From UBA4416 sp040387555 (lineage in GTDB: Bacteria > Bacteroidota > Bacteroidia > B-17B0 > Aurantibacillaceae): a DNA stretch of 64,000 nt. The DNA lies in assembly GCA_040387555.1 (NCBI GenBank), contig JAZKDO010000003.1, positions 124,001 through 188,000 of the forward strand, in the 5' to 3' direction. The translations under genes were made by a program, and so were the position numbers. Below, piece by piece: positions 41,437 to 50,410 of this stretch. Positions within the stretch are counted from its first letter, which is position 1. The number at the start of each line of letters is the position of its first letter. Under the pieces are notes generated by a model. That model was not told the origin of the DNA, ran no database searches, and was given only the letters and a program-made list of their open reading frames with translations.

Positions 41437-42441
41437 TTACTTTCCTACTTTACTGCCGTCGTAGGCCCATTTTACCCAGATAGAACCCCAGGTAAAACCA
41501 CCACCAAAAGCTGATAAAATTAAATTATCGCCTTTTTTAAATAACTTTTCGTAATCCCATAATAGTAATGGTATCGTGCCCGCTGTGGTATTCCCGTAAC
41601 GCTCAATATTCATTAACATTTTAGCCGGATCTAATCCCATACGGTTTGCAGTTGCTTCGCAAATGCGTTTATTAGCCTGGTGAGGTAAAAGGTAATTCAC
41701 ATCATCAGCTGTCAGGTTGTTTTTTGACATAATTTCAGCACTTACTTCCGCCATATTTACTACAGCATGTTTAAAAACCGTTTGGCCTTCCTGGTGCACA
41801 TAATGTAATTTTTTCTCAACGCTTTCTTTTGAAGGTGGCATAAAAGATCCACCGGCAACCTGGTATAAATAATTTCGGCCTGAGCCATCTGCTTTCAAAA
41901 TAAAATCCTGAATCCCATCTCCATCTTCCGAAGGCTCTAATAATACAGCACCACCGCCATCACCAAAGATCACGCAGGTAGCGCGGTCTTCGTAATTCAA
42001 AATAGCACTCATTTTATCTACACCAATCACTACCACTTTTTTGTAACGGCCGGTTTCGATGAACTGTGTTCCGGTTGCTAAAGCATAAATAAATCCTGAA
42101 CAAGCAGCCGATAAATCATAACCCCAGGCATTTTTAGCGCCTATTTTATCGCAAATTACATTGGAGGTGCTAGGGAAAATATAATCACCCGTGATTGTAC
42201 CAACAATTAATAAATCGATATCCAGTGCTGTAATGCCGCGTTTTTTTAATAATTCTTCTACGGCAAAAACCATCATGTCAGATGTTGCTTTGCCGGGGAT
42301 ATTTAACACACGTCTTTCTTTAATTCCTGTTCGGGAGGTAATCCACTCATCGTTAGTATCAACAAATTTTGCCAACTCGTCATTGGTCATTACAAAATCG
42401 GGTACATAGCCACCAACGGCAGTAATTGCAGCTCTTATCAT
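41437..42441 (-). CDS. fabH: Beta-ketoacyl-ACP synthase III FabH
   Basis: FabH starts fatty-acid synthesis by condensing an acyl-CoA with malonyl-ACP. 334 residues with the full triad Cys114 (SAACSGF), His254 (LLPHQANKRI) and Asn284 (ERYGNTTAG). The C-terminal GGGFTWG is standard. It overlaps the plsX stop by one base, so the two are translationally coupled. In many bacteria rpmF precedes plsX; it is not present here. Confidence 0.96.
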   Translation of the reverse strand: MIRAAITAVGGYVPDFVMTNDELAKFVDTNDEWITSRTGIKERRVLNIPGKATSDMMVFAVEELLKKRGITALDIDLLIVGTITGDYIFPSTSNVICDKIGAKNAWGYDLSAACSGFIYALATGTQFIETGRYKKVVVIGVDKMSAILNYEDRATCVIFGDGGGAVLLEPSEDGDGIQDFILKADGSGRNYLYQVAGGSFMPPSKESVEKKLHYVHQEGQTVFKHAVVNMAEVSAEIMSKNNLTADDVNYLLPHQANKRICEATANRMGLDPAKMLMNIERYGNTTAGTIPLLLWDYEKLFKKGDNLILSAFGGGFTWGSIWVKWAYDGSKVGK

Positions 42442-43379
42442 TATTGAAATACGTTTTTAATTTTTTCGTTGAGGTTAGCCTCAACAATGTCTTTGCTTAG
42501 CACCATCATGTTTTTAAAAGCTAATGGCGTGGATTTCCCATGTGCTATCATCACATTGGAGTTGATGCCCAATATTGGAGTTCCGCCGTAAAGTTCGTAA
42601 TTGAATTTATCAAAATATTCGTCGCTCCGATCGCGTTTTTTAATCATGGAATAAAACGCTTCCGCTGTTTTTAAAAGCACATTTCCAACAAAGCCTTCGC
42701 ATACTATTACATCGGCCTTATCTTCAAAAACTTCAAGACCTTCAACATTACCAACAAAATTAAAATCTTTCGAATCTTTCATTAGTGAATGTGTAGCTTG
42801 TGCAACCAAATTTCCTTTTTCCGGCTCTTCGCCAATATTTAACAAACCTACTTTTGGATTCTCAATTTTATAAACCTCTTTAGCAAAAACAGAACCTAAT
42901 ATCGCAAATTGGTATAGTACATCGGGTTTGCAATCAGCGTTAGTTCCAACATCCAAAATAATTCCAAAACCACCGTTAATTTTAGGCAGGATGGATGTGA
43001 TGCAAGGGCGAATCACGCCCGGGACCGCTTTTACCGAAAACATGGCTCCTACCAACATGGCGCCTGTATTACCGGCGCTTGCAAAACAATCCAGTTGATT
43101 TTCTTTTAATAATTTAAACCCAACAGAAATACTGCTTTGAGGTTTTTGAGCCAATGCTTTAGTTGGGTGTTCGCCCATTTCAATGACATCAGTGGCGTGC
43201 ACATATTCAAATTTATCTTCTGCGACCCCTTTTTCTTTTAAGTAATTTTTTGCTTTCTCGCTATCGCCAACCAATACAATTTTTACAGAAGACGGTAAAG
43301 AATCCAGTGCCATAATAGCACCATCCATACAATTTGCGGGGGCAAAATCGCCACCCATAATATCTAATCCAATTTTCAT
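42441..43379 (-). CDS. plsX: Phosphate acyltransferase PlsX
   Basis: PlsX converts acyl-ACP to acyl-phosphate, the donor for PlsY in phospholipid synthesis. 312 residues; N-terminal KIGLDIMGGDFAP, the SAGNTGAML motif near residue 103 and a C-terminal GFVGNVLLKTAEA are typical. Translationally coupled to fabH. Upstream is a 237-bp divergent gap with sufE in which I see only promoter-like AT-rich DNA. Confidence 0.96.
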   Translation of the reverse strand: MKIGLDIMGGDFAPANCMDGAIMALDSLPSSVKIVLVGDSEKAKNYLKEKGVAEDKFEYVHATDVIEMGEHPTKALAQKPQSSISVGFKLLKENQLDCFASAGNTGAMLVGAMFSVKAVPGVIRPCITSILPKINGGFGIILDVGTNADCKPDVLYQFAILGSVFAKEVYKIENPKVGLLNIGEEPEKGNLVAQATHSLMKDSKDFNFVGNVEGLEVFEDKADVIVCEGFVGNVLLKTAEAFYSMIKKRDRSDEYFDKFNYELYGGTPILGINSNVMIAHGKSTPLAFKNMMVLSKDIVEANLNEKIKNVFQ

Positions 43380-43616
43380 ATTCGTATTGTGTTCCCGGTG
43401 CTTTTTTATTTAATATAAAGGCGTCAAAACAAGCGACTAAGCAACTAATTTAAGTGTAATTATGCAATTAATAGGCGGCAAAGTTATTAACCTTGAATGG
43501 ATAATAGCGCTTAATTTGATGAGATATTTGATTCCTACGTCTAAATTATTGATTACGTGAATGATAAAACTATTAAAGAAAGTTTTTTTATAAAATATTG
43601 ATAGTACTTTTAGCCA

Positions 43617-44036
43617 ATGGCAATAGAAGAAATAGAAAATGAAATTGTAGAAGAGTTTGAGTTGTTTGGGGACGACTGGGAAGGAAAATACGAACATTTA
43701 ATTGAGCTCGGAAAATCACTGCCTCAAATCAAAGAAGAATATAAAACTGAGGATCGCCTGATTAAAGGTTGCCAGAGTAAAGTTTGGTTGCATACTGAAA
43801 AACAGGACGGTAATATTGTGTACACAGCTGATAGCGATGCTATTATTACCAAAGGAATGGTAGCCTTAATGGTGCGTGTTTTGTCGCACCAAAAACCACA
43901 GGATATTTTAAATACTGATCTGAATTTTATCAATAAAATTGGGTTAACAGAACATTTATCGCCTACGCGCGCTAATGGATTGGTAAGTATGATTAAACAA
44001 ATGAAGCTCGATGCCATGGCATTAAGCGGATCATAA
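43617..44036 (+). CDS. sufE: Cysteine desulfurase activator SufE
   Basis: SufE accepts persulfide from SufS and passes it to the Fe-S scaffold. 139 residues; the acceptor is Cys52 in LIKGCQSKVW, at nearly the same position as in the E. coli protein. The C-terminal TRANGLVSMIKQMK is typical. A TACTTTTA box (43605-43612) ends 4 bases before the ATG, so the transcript may have almost no leader. A DMT-type transporter starts 10 bases after the stop. No other suf gene is here. Confidence 0.94.
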   Translation: MAIEEIENEIVEEFELFGDDWEGKYEHLIELGKSLPQIKEEYKTEDRLIKGCQSKVWLHTEKQDGNIVYTADSDAIITKGMVALMVRVLSHQKPQDILNTDLNFINKIGLTEHLSPTRANGLVSMIKQMKLDAMALSGS

Positions 44037-44046
44037 AATAATTTCC

Positions 44047-44931
44047 ATGAGCAACAAAGCCCTTTCCTGGATCATTTTAATTGTACTTTCATTGGTGTGG
44101 GGAAGCTCCTTTATTTTAATGAAACAAGGTTTAAGGGCTTTCAGTAGTGACGAGGTTGCTGGATTAAGAATTGTGATTGCCTCTGCTTTTATGTTGCCTT
44201 TTTTGATCTGGCATTATAATAAATTGTCAGTTAAAAAGAATCTGAAAGGACTGCTGTTAATGGGAGTTTTTGGAAACCTGATACCTGCTTTTTTATTTAC
44301 GAAAGCTGAAACTCAAATCAGCAGCAGTTTAACGGGTATGTTAAATGCCTTAACGCCCTTATTTACGATCATTATTGGAGTTTTGGTTTATAAGAATGCG
44401 GTAGCCAAAAAAAAATGGTTGGGTGTAATTATTGGATTTTTAGGTGCTATAGCCTTGATTTTATTTAATGAAAGTTCAGAACAATCTAAAAATGTACTGT
44501 ACTGCTTACTGGTTGCCGCGGCTACCTTGTGTTATGCTATTAGTGTGAATGGCATAAAGGTATATTTACAGGAAGTGAATTCCTTAACGGCCACTGTTTG
44601 GTCGTTTACTTTGATTGGACCAATAGCGGCCATTTATTTATTTGGTTTTACAGATGTGATAGAGCATGCCCAACATCATCCCGAAGCCATGAGTTCCTTA
44701 TGGTATATTAGTATTTTGGCAATTGTGGGATCAGCTTTATCGGTTGTCATTTATAATAATTTAATTAAAATGTCAGGAACTGTTTTTGCGGCCAGCTGCA
44801 CTTATTTGATTCCGATTGTAGCGATATGCTGGGGACTTCTAGATGGAGAATTGGTCAATATGTATCAAATTATGTCTGTTTTGATCATAATTGCCGGCAT
44901 TTGGATGATAAATTCAGTAAAAAAGGTTTAA
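44047..44931 (+). CDS. EamA/DMT-family transporter
   Basis: A 294-residue inner-membrane protein with ten hydrophobic helices arranged as two repeats of five, the EamA layout: the first begins LSWIILIVLSLVWGSSFILMK and the second near residue 150 (VLYCLLVAAATLCYAI). Members export amino acids, metabolites or sugars; the substrate cannot be told. It follows sufE by 10 bases and probably shares its transcript, though a functional link is not obvious. Confidence 0.85.
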   Translation: MSNKALSWIILIVLSLVWGSSFILMKQGLRAFSSDEVAGLRIVIASAFMLPFLIWHYNKLSVKKNLKGLLLMGVFGNLIPAFLFTKAETQISSSLTGMLNALTPLFTIIIGVLVYKNAVAKKKWLGVIIGFLGAIALILFNESSEQSKNVLYCLLVAAATLCYAISVNGIKVYLQEVNSLTATVWSFTLIGPIAAIYLFGFTDVIEHAQHHPEAMSSLWYISILAIVGSALSVVIYNNLIKMSGTVFAASCTYLIPIVAICWGLLDGELVNMYQIMSVLIIIAGIWMINSVKKV

Positions 44932-45002
44932 TTCCGACGTATTACGGATTTTTATTAGACGTTAAAAACCTGCTTGGTAGCCTCAAATAATTGCCTGAAT
45001 TC

Positions 45003-45033
45003 TTTGGCAGATCGAAAAAACCTCCTATCTTTG
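45003..45033 (+). promoter_or_regulatory. Promoter of rplU-rpmA
   Basis: TTTG at 45003-45006 and TATCTTTG at 45026-45033 are separated by 19 bases, matching both the -33 and -7 elements of Bacteroidota sigma-A promoters. It excludes the upstream ATG at 44991 as start of rplU. Confidence 0.7.
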
Positions 45034-45071
45034 CCGTCCTTAAAAAATTATTAACAATAAAAATTAACAAC

Positions 45072-45560
45072 ATGTATGCAATTGTAGAAATAGCAGGGCA
45101 ACAATTTAAAGTGGAACGAGGCAACAAAGTTTACGTTCACCGCCTAGATGCTAACGAAGGTGCTAACGTGGAATTTGACAAAGTTTTCTTAATCGATAAT
45201 GGCGGAAAAATTTCTGTAGGTTCACCAACCGTTGATGGCGCAAAAGTTGCGGCCACAGTAATTGAACACTTAAAAGGCGATAAAGTTATCGTATTTAAGA
45301 AATTACGCCGTAAAGGTTACCAGAAATGGAATAACCACCGTCAGCACTTAACACAGATTTTAATTCAGGATGTTTTACCAACAGGTGGATCATCTAAAAA
45401 TGATTTAAAAGCTGAAAAATCTGTACGCGAATTCTTAGCTCCAAGCAAAAGAAATCCAGTAGTTAGAGAAGAAGTGGTTGCTGAGAAAAAAGCACCGGCT
45501 AAAAAAGCAGCTGCTAAGAAAGCACCAGCAAAAAAAGCAGCTAAAAAAACAGAAGAATAA
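45072..45560 (+). CDS. rplU: 50S ribosomal protein L21 with basic C-terminal tail
   Basis: L21 binds 23S rRNA. The start is ATG 45072 (MYAIVEIAGQQFKVERG); the ATG at 44991 is upstream of the promoter. The 162-residue protein has the normal ~100-residue core, including VIVFKKLRRKGYQKWNNHRQ, followed by ~60 extra residues ending in repeated K-K-A-P-A-K-K-A-A, like a histone H1 tail. Extended L21 is frequent in Bacteroidota; the tail probably contacts RNA. rpmA follows after 86 bases. Confidence 0.95.
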   Translation: MYAIVEIAGQQFKVERGNKVYVHRLDANEGANVEFDKVFLIDNGGKISVGSPTVDGAKVAATVIEHLKGDKVIVFKKLRRKGYQKWNNHRQHLTQILIQDVLPTGGSSKNDLKAEKSVREFLAPSKRNPVVREEVVAEKKAPAKKAAAKKAPAKKAAKKTEE

Positions 45561-45646
45561 TAAATAGTTTTAAGTTGTAAGTGTTTAGTTTTAAATAAAA
45601 CACGATACTTAAAACTCATAAACTAAAAAATTAAAAACTAAAGAAA

Positions 45647-45907
45647 ATGGCACATAAAAAAGGAGCGGGCTCCACAAACAATGGTCGCGAGTCACACAGT
45701 AAACGTTTAGGCGTTAAAATTTTTGGTGGTCAGGCTTGTATCTCTGGTAACATTATTGTTCGTCAGCGTGGTACAAAACATAACCCGGGAGTAAATGTAG
45801 GTATGGGAAAAGATCATACATTATTTGCTTTGGTTGACGGTAAAGTTGTTTTCAAAAAACAAAAAGACGACAGATCGTACGTTTCAGTTGTTCCTGTAGG
45901 GGCATAA
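45647..45907 (+). CDS. rpmA: 50S ribosomal protein L27
   Basis: L27 lies close to the peptidyl-transferase centre through its N-terminal arm. The 86 residues start MAHKKGAGSTNNGRES, with GVKIFGGQACISGNIIVRQRGTK and GVNVGMGKDHTLFAL. No N-terminal prepeptide of the Firmicutes type is present. Second gene of the rplU-rpmA unit; a terminator follows 25 bases after the stop. Confidence 0.97.
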   Translation: MAHKKGAGSTNNGRESHSKRLGVKIFGGQACISGNIIVRQRGTKHNPGVNVGMGKDHTLFALVDGKVVFKKQKDDRSYVSVVPVGA

Positions 45908-45931
45908 CAAGAAGCTTATTAATAACACTTG

Positions 45932-45959
45932 AAGCCCTCCGCAAACCGGTGGGCTTTTT
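45932..45959 (+). terminator. Terminator after rpmA
   Basis: AAGCCC/GGGCTT stem with an inner CCG/CGG pairing and a T5 tract. Confidence 0.75.
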
Positions 45960-46063
45960 GTGTTTATTGGAGTTTTTGAATTTGAAAGCGCATAGGCACA
46001 TAGAAAAAGTAGCATTTTACTGAAAGCCTTTTTTACCTGTGAAAAGCGTAGGGTCTTTTTTGA

Positions 46064-46112
46064 TTAACTCCATGACATATAAAAACTATGTGTCATGGAG
46101 TTAATTTTTTTC
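46064..46112 (+). terminator. Strong hairpin with T8 upstream of serS
   Basis: TTAACTCCATGACATATA pairs with TATGTGTCATGGAGTTAA (one G-T pair) over a 5-base loop, followed by eight T. The ATG at 46095, in frame with serS, lies in the right arm and is therefore not a plausible start codon. Confidence 0.8.
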
Positions 46113-46157
46113 ATTAATAGATTACAAAGATTAAATTTATCCTTTCAAACCAAACGT

Positions 46158-47432
46158 ATGTTACAGCTAAGCTATATAAGAGACCATAAAGAAGATGTTT
46201 TAAAACGTCTCGCGATCAAAAATTTTAAAGACGCAGAAAACATTATCAATTCTGTAATCGAACTGGATAACAACCGTAAAAGTGCTCAGCGACAGGCTGA
46301 CGATACCAAAGCGGAGGCCAATGGCTTAGCCAAGCAAATTGGAGAGTTGATGAAGACCGGGAAGAAAGAAGAAGCAGAAACTTTAAAAGTAAGAACTGCC
46401 GAATTAAAACAAAATGAAAAAGCGTTTGACGAAACTTTAAAAAACATTGAGCAGGAAATTCATAAACTGTTAGTAACGGTTCCTAACTTGCCTAATTTAA
46501 CTGTTCCGGTTGGTAAAACACCCGAAGACAATGAAGTGGTAAACGAACACGGATCTATTCCTAAGCTACATGCTGCAGCAACGCCGCATTGGGAGCTCAC
46601 CACTAAATACGACCTGATTGATTTTGAGCTTGGGGTGAAATTAACCGGTGCAGGTTTCCCTGTTTACAAAGGTAAAGGAGCGAGATTACAACGTGCGTTG
46701 ATTAATTATTTTTTAGATAAAGCAACGTCAGCCGGATATAATGAAGTGCAGGTTCCAATTTTAGTAAACGCTGATAGTGGTTATGGAACAGGTCAGTTAC
46801 CGGATAAGGAAGGACAAATGTATCACTGCCAGGTGGATGATTTATATTTAATACCAACTGCTGAGGTGCCTATTACTAACATGTACCGCGATGTGATGTT
46901 AAAAGAAAGCGATTTGCCAATAAAAAATTGTGGCTACACACCATGTTTCAGAAGGGAAGCAGGAAGTTACGGAAAAGATGTGCGTGGTTTAAACCGTTTA
47001 CATCAGTTTGATAAAGTTGAGATAGTACAAATTGTAGCGCCAGAAAATTCTTACAAGACCTTAGAAACCATGAGAGAATTTGTTTGTAGTTTATTGCAAG
47101 AATTAGAATTACCGTACCGCACTTTAAAATTATGTGGAGGCGATATGAGTTTTGGTTCTGCCTTAACTTATGATTTAGAAGTGTGGAGTGCTGCCCAAGG
47201 CCGTTGGTTAGAAGTGAGTTCCGTTTCTAATTTCGAAACTTTTCAAACGAACCGTTTAAAATGCCGTTACAAAGATGCGGTCGGTAAAACACAATTAGCA
47301 CATAGCTTAAACGGCAGCGCGTTGGCATTGCCGCGCATTGTAGCATCTTTATTAGAGAATAACCAAACGGAAGCCGGAATTAAGATTCCTAGAGTATTGG
47401 TGCCTTATACAGGTTTTGATATGATTAGTTAA
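46158..47432 (+). CDS. serS: Seryl-tRNA synthetase
   Basis: SerRS charges tRNA-Ser. From ATG 46158 (MLQLSYIRDHKEDVLKRLA) the product has 424 residues, the family length. The N-terminal coiled-coil arm (~30-110) binds the long variable arm of tRNA-Ser. Class II motifs: motif 2 in CFRREAGSYGKDVRGLNRLHQFDK, spanning about residues 256-279, and motif 3 in NGSALALPRIVASLLE near 393-408. The upstream in-frame ATG at 46095 is inside a terminator hairpin. A TAAATTTA box at 46132-46139 is a candidate promoter. Confidence 0.96.
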   Translation: MLQLSYIRDHKEDVLKRLAIKNFKDAENIINSVIELDNNRKSAQRQADDTKAEANGLAKQIGELMKTGKKEEAETLKVRTAELKQNEKAFDETLKNIEQEIHKLLVTVPNLPNLTVPVGKTPEDNEVVNEHGSIPKLHAAATPHWELTTKYDLIDFELGVKLTGAGFPVYKGKGARLQRALINYFLDKATSAGYNEVQVPILVNADSGYGTGQLPDKEGQMYHCQVDDLYLIPTAEVPITNMYRDVMLKESDLPIKNCGYTPCFRREAGSYGKDVRGLNRLHQFDKVEIVQIVAPENSYKTLETMREFVCSLLQELELPYRTLKLCGGDMSFGSALTYDLEVWSAAQGRWLEVSSVSNFETFQTNRLKCRYKDAVGKTQLAHSLNGSALALPRIVASLLENNQTEAGIKIPRVLVPYTGFDMIS

Positions 47433-47438
47433 TTTTTT

Positions 47439-47603
47439 TAACCGCAGAGGTCACAAAGAAAGTAACGAAGGGTACGGAGTTTTTATTCTGTGCCTTTTTT
47501 TTCACCGTGGCGAGTGTTCCTTTACGAAGCAATCTCAAACCCAGCTAAAAGTGAGATTGCGTCGTCATACCTCCTCGCAATGACGAAATCTCTTTGCGGT
47601 TAA
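47439..47603. repeat. Composite inverted repeat between serS and a kinase gene
   Basis: Ends TAACCGCAGAG and CTCTTTGCGGTTA are inverted copies (~165 bp apart). Inside are GCAATCTCA (47529-47537) with TGAGATTGC (47552-47560), and CGTCAT with ATGACG (47563-47585), the family B core also found at 36083-36111. It looks like one small palindrome inserted into another; no coding capacity. Confidence 0.55.
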
Positions 47604-47666
47604 ATTGCCTCTATAAACAATATCCCATTTGCAATAGCGTTTTATATTCTTTATTTTTAATATCGG

Positions 47667-49172
47667 ATGAATTTATATTCTAAAAAACAAAAATGGAAAT
47701 GGGTGCTATTTATAATGGCTATTTTGATTGTGTTTACATCCTTGTGGTATACCAACCATTTAGTAAATGACATAAAAAATGATGAAAAGAAAAAGGTAAG
47801 CCTTTGGGCAGAAGCAGTTCAGAAAAAAGCCGGACTCGTTAAATTCACCAATGACTTGTTTCAGAAATTACAAATTGAAGAGCATAAAAAAGCAGAGTTA
47901 TATGCTTTGGCTACAAAACAGTTAAGCGCGGATGTATTTAATGTTTCTGAATTTGTTTTAAAAGTATTGCAGGATAACACCACGGTGCCGGTTATCCTAA
48001 CGGATAATGAAGGCAACATTACGGCAAGCAGAAATTTTGATTCTATCATAGAGCATAACGACGAAGCTTTAAAGATGGAACTAGCAAAAATGAAAACCAT
48101 GTATGAGCCCGTGGTTATTGAGTATTACAAAGGAAAGAAGAATTACCTCTACCATAAAGACAGTCGTTTGTTTTCTGATATCAAGGTGGTATTTGATAGC
48201 CTCATCCGTTCTTTTATTTCAGATGTGGCCATTAACAGCGCTGCAGTTCCAGTCATCTATACAGATTCGACAAAGTCAACGGTTTTAGCGATTGGCAATA
48301 TTGATTCTTTAAAAATAAATACTCATGAAAAATTAGCTGCAACTATTAAAGAAATGGAATTACAAAATATTCCTATTGAGGTTGATCTGGGAGGTGGATT
48401 TAAAAATTATATTTTTTATGAGCAATCCCCCTTGTTAACACAGTTGAAATATTACCCGTATGTGCAGTTTGGAGTGATAGGTATTTTCTTGCTAATCGCT
48501 TATATTCTATTCAGCACTTCACGAAAAGCAGAACAGGATCAGGTATGGGTTGGGATGAGCAAGGAAACAGCCCATCAGTTAGGGACACCTTTGTCTTCAC
48601 TCATGGCATGGATTGATCATTTACGTGAAAGCGGAACTGACGAAAGCATTGTGAGTGAAATGAACAGGGATGTCGTTCGACTCAATATGATTACGGATCG
48701 TTTTTCAAAAATTGGTTCACAACCAACGTTGCAGGATGAGGATGTTTGCCTTGTGGTCAAAAATGCGATGGATTATTTAAAGCAGCGAACCTCAAGAAAT
48801 GTTAAATACATTTTGGAAATTCCGGATACGCAAATTCATGCGCAATTGTCTGTGCCATTGTTTGAATGGGTAATTGAAAATATTTGCAAGAATGCTGTGG
48901 ATGCTATGGATGGCAAAGGAGAATTTAAAGTAACTATTATTGATATTCCAGAAGGCGTTGCTATTGACATGAAAGATAACGGCAAGGGAATTCCAAAATC
49001 TAAGCATAAATCAGTTTTCAAACCCGGTTACACAACTAAAAAGCGCGGCTGGGGACTTGGCTTATCTTTATGTAAACGTATCATCGAAAATTACCATGAT
49101 GGAAAAATTTTCGTACTACAGAGCGAAGAAGGAAAAGGCACAACATTTAGAATTGTTTTGAAACGTGGATAG
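47667..49172 (+). CDS. Sensor histidine kinase (NtrY-like output domain)
   Basis: A 501-residue kinase with membrane helices at ~10-30 and ~268-287 bounding a ~235-residue periplasmic domain, internally repetitive: two similar halves each with V-P-V-I-L/Y-T-D and a following I-x-x-L/D motif. The dimerisation motif KETAHQLGTPLSSL places the phosphoacceptor at His303. The ATPase domain has ENICKNAVDAM, MKDNGKGIP and GWGLGLSLCKRII boxes. No response regulator is adjacent, so it is an orphan kinase. Confidence 0.88.
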   Translation: MNLYSKKQKWKWVLFIMAILIVFTSLWYTNHLVNDIKNDEKKKVSLWAEAVQKKAGLVKFTNDLFQKLQIEEHKKAELYALATKQLSADVFNVSEFVLKVLQDNTTVPVILTDNEGNITASRNFDSIIEHNDEALKMELAKMKTMYEPVVIEYYKGKKNYLYHKDSRLFSDIKVVFDSLIRSFISDVAINSAAVPVIYTDSTKSTVLAIGNIDSLKINTHEKLAATIKEMELQNIPIEVDLGGGFKNYIFYEQSPLLTQLKYYPYVQFGVIGIFLLIAYILFSTSRKAEQDQVWVGMSKETAHQLGTPLSSLMAWIDHLRESGTDESIVSEMNRDVVRLNMITDRFSKIGSQPTLQDEDVCLVVKNAMDYLKQRTSRNVKYILEIPDTQIHAQLSVPLFEWVIENICKNAVDAMDGKGEFKVTIIDIPEGVAIDMKDNGKGIPKSKHKSVFKPGYTTKKRGWGLGLSLCKRIIENYHDGKIFVLQSEEGKGTTFRIVLKRG

Positions 49173-49363
49173 AACCTGGTAGCCTTCTATTTAATTTCGT
49201 GCGATATGAATCGTGGATGGGTAGGTGGAAATCGCCCACTTTGTCAAATGCGACACCGTGTCGGATGGTTTTAAAAAGAGGGTGATTTTGTAACTTTTCC
49301 TTGAATCTTGGGAATTTATTTTCAAATAGGCGTTTGTTATAATTTTATTGAGTTTTTATCCTT

Positions 49364-49371
49364 TAAATTTG
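49364..49371 (+). promoter_or_regulatory. -7 promoter box of the TerC-family gene
   Basis: TAAATTTG, perfect TAnnTTTG match, 49 bases before the ATG at 49421. The 49173-49420 gap shows no other feature; in particular no manganese riboswitch pattern. Confidence 0.5.
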
Positions 49372-49420
49372 ATTTAACGCACTACCTCGAAAGAGAATCG
49401 TGTTGAGTTAATTTACAAAT

Positions 49421-50344
49421 ATGCACACTGAGTTAATTTTCTGGATTGGTTTTAATGGCTTTGTGCTATTGATGCTTGCATTGGATTTGGGAGTATTTAA
49501 TCGAAAAGCGCATCTAATTACTATCAAGGAAGCGATGATATGGTCTGGCGTCTGGATAACGCTCGCTGTGTGTTTTAATGTACTTATTTATTATTGGCAG
49601 GGAGAAGCAAAAGCACTGGAATTTTTTACCGGCTACGTTATTGAAAAGTCATTGAGCGTTGACAATATTTTTGTTTTCGTGTTAATTTTCTCTTATTTCA
49701 AAACGCCTGCCATTCATCAACATAAAATTTTATTTTGGGGAATTCTTGGGGCGCTTATTATGAGAGCTGTTTTTATTTTTGCTGGTGCTGCCGTTTTGGA
49801 AGAGTTTCATTGGACAGTCTATATTTTTGGGGCGATACTTCTTTACACCGGATTTAGAATGTTTACACAAAAAGATAAAATTATTGATCCCGAAAAAAAT
49901 ACCATCATAAAATTCTTTAAACGATTTATGCCTCCAGTTAGGAACGACTCTCATGCCGGACGCTTTTTTGTAAAAGAGAATGGAAAGAGATTTGCTACAC
50001 CTTTGTTTTTGGTTTTGATTGTAGTCGAAACCACTGATTTAATTTTTGCTATAGACAGTATCCCGGCCATTTTATCAATTACTCATGATGAGTTTATCGT
50101 TTATACTTCCAATGTATTTGCGATACTGGGTTTACGTTCCTTGTATTTTGCTTTGGCGAGAATGATTGATAAGTTCAGGTATTTATCCAAGGGACTTGCT
50201 TTGATATTAGTCTTTACCGGTATAAAAATGTTGATTGTTGATCTCTATAAAATACCCATATTTCTGGCTCTGCTGGTGATTGTTGTTATTTTATTTCTCA
50301 GCACCATGATATCTTTATTTTATCCCAATGCTAAAAAGAAATAG
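49421..50344 (+). CDS. TerC/Alx-family membrane protein
   Basis: A 307-residue inner-membrane protein with about nine helices. The family signature acidic membrane motifs are present: EKSLSVDNIFVFVLIFSYF (about 73-91) and VVETTDLIFAIDSIPAILSIT near 203-223. TerC/Alx proteins are linked to manganese export or to metal loading of exported enzymes. The gene has its own promoter and a terminator downstream. No tellurite-resistance ter genes are nearby. Confidence 0.92.
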   Translation: MHTELIFWIGFNGFVLLMLALDLGVFNRKAHLITIKEAMIWSGVWITLAVCFNVLIYYWQGEAKALEFFTGYVIEKSLSVDNIFVFVLIFSYFKTPAIHQHKILFWGILGALIMRAVFIFAGAAVLEEFHWTVYIFGAILLYTGFRMFTQKDKIIDPEKNTIIKFFKRFMPPVRNDSHAGRFFVKENGKRFATPLFLVLIVVETTDLIFAIDSIPAILSITHDEFIVYTSNVFAILGLRSLYFALARMIDKFRYLSKGLALILVFTGIKMLIVDLYKIPIFLALLVIVVILFLSTMISLFYPNAKKK

Positions 50345-50374
50345 TAAAGTATAAGCCAGTTTTAGGTGTAATAA

Positions 50375-50405
50375 AAAAATGCTACCCTTTTGAGATAGCA
50401 TTTTT
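50375..50405. terminator. Bidirectional terminator between the TerC-family and nuclease genes
   Basis: AAAAATGCTA pairs with TAGCATTTTT; A and T tracts allow use from both converging genes. Confidence 0.85.
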
Positions 50406-50410
50406 ATTTT

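Noticed and set aside
43380..43616. rpmF (ribosomal protein L32) expected upstream of plsX
   Set aside because: No L32-like frame is present; the gap is AT-rich and non-coding.
49173..49420. Possible yybP-ykoY manganese riboswitch before the TerC-family gene
   Set aside because: The conserved purine-rich motifs of this riboswitch are not seen; only a promoter box is supported.
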